From NCBI GenBank assembly GCA_946811185.2, contig OX328109.1, positions 682,001-746,000 of the forward strand: a stretch of 64,000 bases of DNA. Reading direction: 5' to 3'. Positions 11,801-23,800 of the stretch are shown here, in pieces; the first letter of the stretch is position 1, and the number at the start of each line of letters is the position of its first letter. A program made the position numbers and the translations under genes. The notes below the pieces were generated by a model. The model was not told where the DNA came from. It was given only the letters and a program-made list of their open reading frames with translations, and searched no databases. The stretch is from Hippopus hippopus (lineage: Eukaryota > Mollusca > Bivalvia > Cardiida > Cardiidae).

Positions 11801-14800
11801 GAGTATAACAACATCTGTGTATAACATCTATGTTTTGTTCTTGTATTTCGTCAACACCTTTTCTAATCTCTAGCACTATATGTTTGAAATATTTGAAACA
11901 TTTGGCATACTTGTATTTAGAACCTTACCTACAAGTAGAGATCTACAATGGGAACTCTAGTAAGCTCTAAATTATCAGCTCTAATCATTAAAGTTATCAT
12001 GCTAACACTCTATATCTAAACCTTTCTTGATTGAAAATATTTCATTGAGCAAACTTCCTTCTGATAAAAGATTTCTGTCTTTGATTCAGAAGCCACTTGT
12101 TTGCCGTGGGTGGCATCTCGTATGCCGGAAAAGGGGATCCTGGTAGTTGAGAGTGCCCAGGGATCTCCAGCACTCAACACACTGCTTTGGCCCTGGCCTC
12201 GGATAGACGAGAGGGATGGGTTAGGCCCGACCCGTCTCAATCGGCTCGGTCGTGTCTAGCTTTTAGGATTACATACTTTTATCTATATTTCTTTCTTTGT
12301 ATCTTATGATACCAACCGGGTTAGATTTTTTCTTTTTTCTTATCTTTTACATTGTTTTCCTTTATAAAGCGGCGGCTGATGGGCTAATTAATAGACCTAT
12401 AGTTTCTCTTCGCTTAAGGTTTGTTAAGTATAATAGCTATGTAGCTCTGGCGTCGGAAATAGGAAATCCATTTCCATTAGACGTCCCCTTGTAGGGCTCC
12501 GAGGAGGGTGGAGCGCATAGCTATTGAAATTACACTATCAAAATCATGGCTTCCCAAAACAAAAGACCCCGACCGAATAACGAAAACGAAACGTCTTACT
12601 TAAACAATACAAAGTTCTTGGTTATTAAAAGTGAGGAGGCAAAGCCCATCACATCTCTGTCTCCCTTCATAATAGAAAAACAGATAGAAAGTTTGATAGG
12701 CACTCCAAAATCAGTTAAAAAATTAAAAAACGAACTACTACTCGTTGAAACATCAAGAGCAAGTCAAGTTGAATCTCTATTAAAAGTGAAAAAGTTTTAC
12801 AACTTGAAAGTCTCAGTCTCAGAACACAACTCACTAAACAAATCCAGAGGAATTGTGAAAGACAGGGTACTGAAAGGAGAAACAGAGGAAAAAATTGTTG
12901 AATATCTTGCACCGCAAGGAGTTGTTGCGTGCAAGAGATTCAAAATAAAAAAAGATAATGTTCAACTTGAAACCAATACACTACTCCTCACTTTTAACAC
13001 CACCACTTTGCCTCAGAGTATTAGAATCTTTTATCGTACAGTACCAGTGGAACAGTTCATCCCAAATCCTTTGCGCTGTTTTAATTGTCAAAAATTTGGA
13101 CACCACGAAGACAACTGCAAGCTCACAGATGCAGTAATCTGTGATAGATGTGGTGAATCCAAACACACATCTAGCATCTGCCAAAGACCTTTCAAATGTG
13201 TAAATTGTGGTAAAGATCACAGTGCAAGATCAACCAACTGTGAAGTCTGGAAAAGAGAAAAAGAAATTATGAGAATTAAAACAATAAGAAAGATTTCGTA
13301 CTTTGAGGCAAAAAAACAATATGAGACAGCTTTTGAACCTAGGTACTCTAAGATAGTTCAATCAGCAACAGCAAAACCTCAGACGAGAACTTGTGGAACA
13401 CAGTATGATCCCGTGGATTTTGAGCAAGGCGCTAAACCTTCCTCAAAATCTACGTCTCCATCTGTCCAACCACCTCGAACATCTGAAACAGGTTCAAAAT
13501 CTAACCAAACAAAAGACTCTAGTAGATCAAGATCAGCTTCTAGAGCTAATTCATGCCCTACATCACCAAATAAAAGCCAGAAAAATAAACCAGATAAAAA
13601 AGAAAAAGATAAACAACAATCAAATAGACAGAAGAAAGGGTCACAGGATCCTATTAAGCTGGCAAATAAATTTGAAAGTTTAGAAGATATGGAATTGGAA
13701 ATTGACTCCTCAGTCAAATAACTTTTAAGTAAATTCAAACTCCCAATATACAAGTATAATGGGTCAAAACTCAATTTTACAATGGAATTGTAGAGGTCTA
13801 AAAGCCAACTTTAATGAACTACTAATTCTTTTATCTTTATTAAATCCACAAATTTGTTGTCTTCAAGAAACTTTTATAACCCCCAATGATAACTTGGAAG
13901 TTCGCAATTATTCTTCCTATCACTACATACATAATGATTGCCAAAGAGCATCTGGTGGTTCTTCTATCATAATACATTCTACGGTACCTCATCGTAAGAT
14001 AGACTTAAACACAAATCTACAAGCAATAGCAATAAAAGCATCTTTAAATAAAACTATAACAATATGCTCTATCTATATCCCACCAAATAAAAGAATAGAT
14101 CAAAATGATTTAGAAAATCTTTTACTACAACTACCTCAACCTTACATCATATGTGGTGATTTTAATGGACATAGCCAATTATGGGGTTGTTCAGATACCA
14201 ATGATAGAGGTAAAATAATTGAAGATTTCATTGCAGAGAATAATTTATGTCTATTTAATTCCAATCAACATACATACCTGCATCCTGGATCAGGTTCTTT
14301 CACAGCAATAGATCTTTCACTCTGCCATCCTTCCTTGTACCTTGATTATGAATGGAAAGTATGTGAAGATTCTCATGGAAGTGATCATTTTCCTATCATT
14401 ATACAAGAAACTGAGAAAACAGAAGATGAGAAAATTCCAAAATGGAATTTTAAAAAAGCTAACTGGGAAAAATTCAATATTCTTTGCCATGAAAAATTAC
14501 TGATTGACAATTTTGAAAATTCAGAAGATCCAATGCTTTCTTTTACTGAAACTTTAATTGACATATCAAATCAGTGCATCCCGAAGATTTCAACAAATAC
14601 TTTTAAGAAGAAAAAGCCATGGTTTAATGATGATTGTAAAGAAGCTATTAAAAAACGTAAAGACAGTTTAAAACGTTTCAAACAATATCCAACAAAAACA
14701 AACTTAAATGTTTGTAAAATTATGAGAGCTAAGGCTCGACGTACTATTAAACAAGCAAAAAGATCATCTTGGAAAGATTTCATTTCTAAACTTAATGCTA

Positions 14801-17800
14801 GAACTCCCATGACAACCATTTGGAATATGTTAAGGAAAATAAATGGAAAGAATCAAACCATGAAACACTCGCATATCAAGGTAGATGACAAAATCTACGA
14901 AAGTAAAGAAGAAATCGCTAATATCCTGGGTAAAACTTTCAAAACAAACTCTTCTTCTGCAAATTATCAACCACAATTTAAAAAACATAAGCAAGAAGCA
15001 GAAATGGAAGAACTTAATTTTGAAACGGATACAAATGAAAACTACAACTTACCTTTCACACTATCAGAACTTGAAGATTCTCTAAAAAATGCTCACGATT
15101 CTGCTGCAGGTGCAGACGAAGTACACTATCAACTTTTAAAACATTTACCTCGTATTTCATTACAAACTCTGTTAAACATTTTTAACATTATATGGGAACA
15201 AGGTATCTTCCCGAAAAGTTGGTCCAAAGCTACAATCATTCCAATTCCTAAGCCAAATAAAGATCATACAAATCCAACAAATTATAGACCCATAGCTTTA
15301 ACTAGTTGTATATGTAAGACCATGGAGAGAATGATAAACAATAGACTTAATTTTTACCTCGAATCCAATAATATTATATCGGAACATCAATCAGGGTTCC
15401 GAAAAAACAGAAGCACGACAGATCAATTAGTACGATTAGAATCTTTTATCAGAAATGCTTTTGTAAAGAAACAACATGTAGTTGCCATATTTTTTGATCT
15501 AGAAAAAGCTTATGACACCACGTGGAAACATGGCATTTTAAAAGACATTCATAAAATTGGATTAAGGGGAAATCTACCCAAGTTTATTTCAAATTTTTTA
15601 TCAAATAGATCTTTCAAAGTTAAAATAGGCACATCTTTTTCTGATGACTATGAACAAGAACAGGGAGTTCCTCAAGGAAGTATCCTCTCACCTACTCTGT
15701 TCAATATCAAGATTAACAATATTGTAAAATGTTTAGATGACGATGTGAACTGTTCCTTATATGTGGATGATTTTTTAATATGTTACAGGTCCAAAGATAT
15801 GAAAACAATTGAAACTAAGCTTCAAAATAATTTAGACAAAATTGAGAAATGGACTATAGAAAATGGTTTTAAATTTTCCAAGACAAAGACAAACTGTGTA
15901 CACTTCTGCCAAGAGCACAGGTTGCACTTGGATCCATCATTGAAAATATATAATAGTCCAATTCCAATAATAGATCAAGCAAAATTTTTAGGAGTTATCT
16001 TTGACAAAAAACTTTCTTTCATACCACATATTAATGCTTTGAAACTGAAATGTCAAAAAGCTTTAAATGTTTTAAAAATACTTTCCCACTCTGACTGGGG
16101 AGGAGATAAGAAAACTCTTTTAAATCTATACAGATCTTTAATACGGTCAAAACTGGATTATGGATGTATTATATATGGCTCTGCACGAAAAAGCTACCTA
16201 AAAAAGTTGGACACTATTCATCATCAGGGTCTTCGGTTAGCTTTGGGAGCTTTCCGTACGTCACCTGTCACAAGTTTGTATTCAGAGGCCCAGGAGCCAT
16301 CCTTATATGATAGAAGGAAAAAACTGTCCTTACAATACGTAACTAAACTGGCTTCAAATACAAAAAATCCGGTTTACAAGGACATTTTTAATCCACCCAA
16401 CAAAATACTCTTTCAAAATAAACCTAATTTTATCAAACCACTTGGTCTACGAGTTGAACCTCTTCTTAATGAGTCAAACATAAATGTAAAGAATATTAAA
16501 CCCTTTAAACTTCCTGTAAAAGAGCCGTGGACCATAGATCCACCAAATATTATTTTTGATCTCAACGTAAATAAGAAATCAGTTACAAATCCATTATTTT
16601 ATCAAAATAAATTTTTAGAAATCAAATCACAGTATAAAGATTACATTTCAATTTATACTGATGGTTCGAAACAAGACAATAAAGTTGGTTGCGCTTCAGT
16701 ACACAAGCAAGAAACTGCCAAAATAAGACTACCAGATCATAGCTCTATTTTTTCAGCAGAAGCTGTAGCTTTAAACATTGCTCTCTGTTCAATACAAAAC
16801 AATAATAACAAGAAATTCATAGTTTTTTCTGATTCAATGTCAGTTTTACAATCTTTAAAACATCCTGATAACCCAAATCCACTGATTCAACAATTTTTCA
16901 GAAAATGTTTATTTATGTAGATCAAAGACAATAATATTCTGCTGGATACCCAGCCACATTAATATAAAAGGTAATGAAATAGCTGATCAAGAAGCAAGGG
17001 ATGCTGTAAATATGAACATAGCCAACATAAAAATTCCTTATACTGACAAAAAACAACAAATAAATGAATTTATCAAGTCTGAATGTCAAATTAAATGGCA
17101 ACAATGTTTTAACAACAAGCTTTTAGCAATCAAGCCAAATTTTAATGATAAATATGAATTTTATTGTAACAGAAAAAGTCAAGTAATTTTAACAAGATGT
17201 CGTGTGGGACACTCAAGGTTTTCACATGTGCATCTTTTAAATAATGAGAGAGCACCACAATGTATAAACTGTAATGAACCTTTAACTATAAAACATATTT
17301 TATTAAACTGTAAAAATTTCGACCGTATACGGTCAAAACATTTTAGTGTTGATAGCATACAAAATTTATTTTTACATGTACAACAGAATAACATTTTAGA
17401 ATACCTAAAAGAGATAGATTTTTATAATAAAATATAGACTCTAATATAGATTTTAAGTATCAAATTAACATTTTATTATTCCATTTCTAAATATTACCTT
17501 CATGCGCGCTAAATGACCACAGCTGTCGATGCGCCTTAAAACACCAAATAATAAATAAATAAATAAATTAGAGTCATTAAATCTTTGGATTGTGTGGTAA
17601 AAGGTAAATATTCTTTGAAAGAAAAGTGACAAGCAAAAGATACATCATTATGCTCCTAGATTCCGAAAGACATTTTAACATATTTTTCAGTGTTCAAAGA
17701 TGATTTCTAATGTGTTTTAGTTTAAATGCATCTAGAACATGTTTTCATATCATTACCATTTCTCTTTTTTCACACAATCAGGACTGTTTTCATGAGAAAA

Positions 17801-20800
17801 AAGCCTTTTTAAAACATTGCATGAAAAGGAGAAAATGCTGGTAAGCAGCATTTCTCCTTTTCCCACACAGTTTTTTTTTTACCTTATTGTAGGCAATTTC
17901 CATCATTTGAGGCACATTTAAATTGTCGTCTGCAAATGCTTTCAGTTTGGACAAGTCTGTTTTTTTTGTTGTGTGGTTAAGAGTCAATGCCAGTCTGTAT
18001 TTTTCATCAACTGATCTTCCAAGACATGATTAGTAATGAAGGGGTGGGGTGCTTCTGGACGGAGATGTCAGTCTGAGGTTTTTGTGCTTTACAGGATGCC
18101 CTCCCAGGTCAAAAGTTTAGCTTTGGTACCCACTTCTAATAAAATATGTGAATCACATTTTTTAATCGAAATCATATTTCAATATACATGTATTTACTTT
18201 GACAAAAAGTTTGTTATTTCATTTGTTTAATGTTATTTATCAAATTCAGTGCAAGCTTGGCTGAAAAAGAGATAAATGTAAATGTGAATAACTTTACTGT
18301 AGTTGTTGGTGTTGATAAGAAGAATTTCAAGGGCGCCACCATAATTAAGATATCATACAATTGAGATTAGATATCCATTGGGGAATTCCTTGATACAGAC
18401 AAGGTAAGATGTAGTTAGAGAATCAGCCAAGTTGTCACAAGTGCACTGTCACCCAAAGTCCTTTCCCTCCATTACTAGTCTATGACTGTTTATTGCCATC
18501 TTGACAGGTCTTCTTCTTCTTTTAAATCAGACTCAAGTGATTTCTTTGGGTTTACGTTTGGTTCATCATATGTGGTATCGGCAAGCCTAGCACAGCTTTC
18601 AGGGAATACTGCTTCCTCGTTCAAGAACGACATTGGAATATCTAAAATGATTTCAAATAGGTTAGTATTGTCAAGAACATTGGAATATCCAAAAGAACTT
18701 CAAATACGTAAGTATTAAGGAACTCTGTGGTAGGTTTCATGTTATCTTTGTATACTAACTGAAACATAATATTGTGCCTTATATTAGTCAGCCTGACATT
18801 CGGCAAACCTCTGGTGTTTTTTTTATCAGATCCCTTGGTTTTATTACAATATATACTTACACCTAATGTTTCTTTTCCATTTTCCAGTGCGAATAATCAT
18901 AAGACTCCTCTGAAAAACATACAAATCATATCACATTTTTCAGTTGAAATCCTTGTTTAACATACTTCAAAAGACATCTAGTTTATTTCTTTTGTTTAGT
19001 TCTTTCACAACAGAAAATAGCTGAGATTTGTACATGAGCCATGCTCTGGCAAAAGGGGGCTTAATGCATCTTAAAAATGTTTGATACCAAGCATGTTATC
19101 ACATTGTTATGAATCAATAAAGTCCAGTATGTCTAAAAACTGACTGATCTTTTGACAATCAGAAAATTCATCAAAATCAGAAGGTTAGTGTACAAATGCT
19201 TTGAATTTGGACAAGTCTAAAATTTTGTCATTTAGTAAAGAGTTAAAGATTACAAAACAAAAATGGTTTGTCTGTGGAACTGATTGCTTCAGATCTCTAG
19301 AAAATTTGTTTCTTTTAAAGTTTCTGTGCAGGGTTTCACAAAAAAACTTAAGTCTCTTATTTTGGGGTTGCTCAAATCTGCTAACAGACTCATTTTCTGA
19401 CTTTAGTTGAGTTTGTTATTTGGGACAAATTTCACTAACATTAACAGATTTAAGGATAGGGCACCCTAATTGGATTCTAGTAACATCGCTTTTCATCGCC
19501 AAAATCATACGGATTCGGCTAAGACTCTGCTTCCCCGCATCGATTAAGGATTACCAGAGTCTTAGCCGAATCGGCATATTTTTGGCAATGAAAGGTGATG
19601 TTACACGAATCCCATTAGGGTGCCCTATCCTTAAGTAATGTTTTCAAATTCTGAGCTGACACTGAGCTCAGCAAAATAAATGGACTTATATCAATTAACC
19701 CTTTAGCACACAAATTCAACTTTTAACGAGCCTGAGAAAGAAAGGTTTTAGAAACATTGTGGAAAAAGGAGAAAATGCTGGTAACCAGCATTTTCTCCTT
19801 TTCTCAGTGTTTTATACCCTTTTCAAAACAAATTTCACATTAATTTTTTAAGTCACATTTATTTTGTCTGTTATGCTTTTGCTTTGAATTTGGGCGGTCT
19901 GAAACACGATCAAACTAAAGACAAGGTACAATGTATCATTTGAGCTACATTTACTTAGACATCTGCAATTACTTTTAATTTGGTCTAGTCAAAAATTTTG
20001 TATTTTGAGTTAACTCAATTAACAAACTTGAGTCATTTATTTTGCTGAGTTGATTCTATGACGTGTCAACTCAGGATCTTAGACCTTTACTTAAGTCTGT
20101 TAATGTAAGTGATATGAGTTTGAAATAACAAACTCAAGTCGGTACATGAGTAAGTTAGGGGATTTGAGCAAACTAACAGATTTAAGTTTTTTCGTGAAAC
20201 TGGACCCTGGTCTTTTCAGCGACTTTACCGAAGGTCTCCAACAAATGTTGAAATACGTAAAGGTGACCTACAATAATCCTGAAGTAATCCTATTCGACAA
20301 CGGTTACGGTGACTGTGGCACAATTTATGACCAGGCTCGTATAGACCATATACAAAACTACATTGACACAGTCCAGCTGTGTAAGTCTTCAATCTCTTTT
20401 CATCTTTACTTTTTACTTCTGACCATGAAAACATCCTAACCTTATGCCAGACAACAGAATTCTAGTGTTACGGGAGATCACTCCTTCCTTACTGCATAGC
20501 TTTCCCATATAAAATCAATACCCGACAACTGCGTCAGAGAGAATTCTCTTTGGCTCAGTGGTTATGGTATTGGTCTTTTAAACCTCGAAAAACGAGGATA
20601 TTTGTCCGCACGGGTTCGAATCCCGCCAGGTGCGGTTTGTATTTGAGGTTTGCATTTGTTGCGAACTTTCATGTTCGTAAGATGGGGGCTCGTCTGGGAT
20701 TGGCCATTGAGCCATTTGTTGTCGAATTAATAAACTTACTGCTTAATTAGGCTTTCTGTCATCAGACTGATGACATTTAAGAGGTGGTGTGTTACGGGAG

Positions 20801-23800
20801 ATCACTCCTTCCTTACTGCATAGCTTTCCTGTATAAAATCAGTACCTGACAACTGCGTCAGAGAGAATTCTCTTTGGCTCAGTGGTTATGGTATTGGTCT
20901 TTTAAACCTCGAAAAACGAGGAAATTTGTCCACACAGGTTCGAATCCTGCCAGGTGCGGTTTGTATTTGAGCTATGCATTTGTTGCGAACTTTCATGTTC
21001 TTAAGATGGGGGCTCGTCCCGGATAAGGGGGTGTGTTACGGGAGACCACTCCTCCACTCCTTCATGCATGGTTTCATCCCGATTTAAATACAATACCTGA
21101 CAACTGCATTAGAGAGAATTCTCTTTAGCTCAGTGGTTATGGTACTGGCCTTTCGTCCGGGCGTTCTAGGTTCAAATTCTGCCCGGTCCCTGTATTTCTG
21201 CCATGCATTTGTTCATTTGTTTCTTTGTTACAGACTTTGTTCGAAAGACTAGACTAGTCCAAAATGAAAGCATTTGCAGACAACATAATAAATGTAGGTC
21301 AAATGATTTCTGTCTCTGATGGAGTAGGAAATAATGTGGTTACCGGTATTTTCTCCTTTCCCAACAATTTTTTTAAAAACCTTCTTTTTTCAGAGTGATT
21401 AAAACTGAATCGTGTGGTAATAGGTTAAACCTTAACCAGATGACAAAATTTTAAACTGATTCAAATTGAAAGCATTATTTTGCAGATGACAAAATAAATG
21501 TGAGTCAAAAACTGAAATTTTTGTTTGCTTGGGTAGAAAACATTGTGGGAAAAGGAGAAAATGCTGGTTACCAGCATTTTCTCCTTTTTTCACAATGTTT
21601 TCAAAAAATTTTTTTTCTCAAGCCTTTTTTTCTCTGGGTTGTCAAAACTTCAGATGGCGTGGTAAAGGGTTAATTTATCTTGATCTGATCTATTTGAAGA
21701 AGGGCACGTAAAAAAAAAATGCAGCTATCATACTCATTTCCATTTTCTCCCCTCAGCTGTCTCAAATGATGTAGTTCGGATCAGTGGTTACTTTGCTAAC
21801 TTCTTCCTGGATGATTTTGACTGGACCACGGGGTACAAAGTCAAGTATGGGCTTTACCACATTAAACGGGACAATAAAGAGAGGCGAGAGAAAGCTTCAG
21901 CCAGATTTTATAAAACTTTAATACAGCATAATGGAGAGAAGTTCGAGTATCCGCCCTATTTTGTTCCTGAAAGTGAGTAGAAATGGAAAAAAGTGTATTG
22001 TTAAGTTTCCCACATTTTGGTATCTTCCCTTTAACCCATTTAGCAAATGGCAAAATTTTAGACTGGTCCATACTGAAAGTATATGCAGACAACAAATTTG
22101 ATCGTACTCAAATAATGGAATATGTCATTGAAAGGGTAGAAAACATTGCGAGAAAAGTGGAAAATGCTGGTAACCAGCATTTTCTCCTTTTCCCACAATG
22201 TTTTCAAAAGGCCTATCTCCTCAAAATCATTGAAACTCAGGATTGCGTGAAATGAATTGTTTATGATTCATATAAATCTTGTCCAGGTTTTAGATTCATT
22301 ATATAATTTTAAAAGCAACTGAAGACATTACCTAACTGTAACTGAAGAATGAATGTTTCTACAGTGCCAGCATTTTCTTATTTTCCCAAAAAATTTTTCA
22401 AATACCATTTTCTAATCCAGGATTGATTGATAAAGGATTAAGCTTGATCTAGTTTGTCGTCTGCTTTTACTTTCAATTTTTACAAGTATTCTGGTAAAGA
22501 AAATGACAGTGGCTTTTCTTTTTTTAACAGTTATTCGAGAAAAGGATGACTTTTTGGTCGACAATTTTCCGGATGATTTTGTATGGGGTGTGGCAACAGC
22601 CGCTTATCAAATTGAAGGAGGTTGGAACGCAGACGGTAAGATTTAATCCTTTACCACACAGTCCGAAGTTTTAACGAATCTGAGCAGAGGGGCTTATGAA
22701 AACAATGTGTAGTAACCAGCATTTTCTCTGTTTCTGACAAACTGAATGTGCACAAATTATGAAAGCTGTCTTTGAAAGGGTAGAAAACATTGTAGGAAAA
22801 GGAGAAAATGCTGGTAATCAGTATTCTATCCTTTTCCCACAATGCTTTCAAAAGTCCTTTTCAGTGAGGTCTTTAAAACTCAGGATTGTTTGGTAAAGGG
22901 TTAAAGTTTGTTAATTAAATGACAATATTTTGGACCAGTCCAAATTCAAAGCATTTGCAGAAGACAATTTAAATATATGTATATGGCTCAAGTAATTGAA
23001 TTAGTTTTTGATAGGGTAGAAAACATAGTGAGAATAGGAGAAAATGCTCTAAACCAGCACTTTTCCCATAATGTTTTTAGAAGCCTTCTTTGTTAGGGTT
23101 GTTAAAACTCAAGATATTTGGTAAAGGGTTAAATGATTTGAGATTTACATGTATTACAAAGCATGAACTTAATATGCAGAAGAGATGTAAGATTGAAAAA
23201 ATGCAGCTATCATTGTTTTGGTGATTGTAGAAAAAGAGTCTCAGTTCAGAGTAGAAAATATTGTTGAGCATTTTAATTGTTTTTTTTTTTTGAGACAGTA
23301 TTTAGCTTTGTATTTAATGTCACTAATTCTGATTAGATCTTTTTTTTTCCTACAGGCAAAGGACCAAGTATTTGGGACACATTTGCACATGACAACCGTT
23401 TGGCTAATGGCGATACAGGTGATGTGGCATGTGACAGTTACCATAGATACAAGAAAGATGTTCAGATGCTTAAACAGCTTGGGGTATGGACTTATTTGTC
23501 AGTCAAGCCTGTTCAAAAGCTCACCTGTACACGGTTCTGTATTCTTTATCTTTGGCAAGAAAGCTTATGAAATTATTATACGAGAAGTCTGGTACTGTAA
23601 CAAGCATTTCTTCTTTTTCGTCAATATCTCAACTTTTTCAAAGACAGAGCCTATTGGCCATATTTAGTTTGTTGTCTGTAAATGCCTGCAATACTGTTTG
23701 CCTGAGAAATGAGTCATGCTCTGTGAAAAGCGTCTGCATCTGAAAAGAATATAGATCCAGATAAACCTGCAAAGGTTGATACGGGTCAAAACTTTTTACT

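Larger units (their letters stand above)
11350..17567 (+). mobile_element. Full-length non-LTR retrotransposon (LINE, I-like: gag-like ORF1, EN-RT-RNase H ORF2)
   Basis: A 6.2-kb element flanked by a perfect 12-bp target duplication TTAGAGTCATTA (11338-11349 and 17568-17579). It has a 5' UTR of about 1.2 kb, two ORFs 37 nt apart, and a 3' tail of repeated TAAA units. Endonuclease, reverse transcriptase and RNase H in one ORF fit the I superfamily. It lies in intron 5 of the GH1 gene, same strand, inside a MITE-1 copy whose 3' part resumes after 17579. The perfect duplication suggests recent insertion, but ORF2 carries a frameshift near its end. Confidence 0.93.

Noticed and set aside
20536..20640. 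tRNA gene candidates (also 20860-20960 and 21120-21190)
   Set aside because: A and B boxes are good, but acceptor and anticodon stems do not fold like a working tRNA, and the blocks lie inside repeated LTR-like units.
21973..22530. Domains 1 and 2 of the GH1 protein as separate genes
   Set aside because: Exon 9 has no start codon, begins with a linker, and joins exon 8 in phase. A stop just after the exon 8 donor leaves intron retention possible but not a separate gene.
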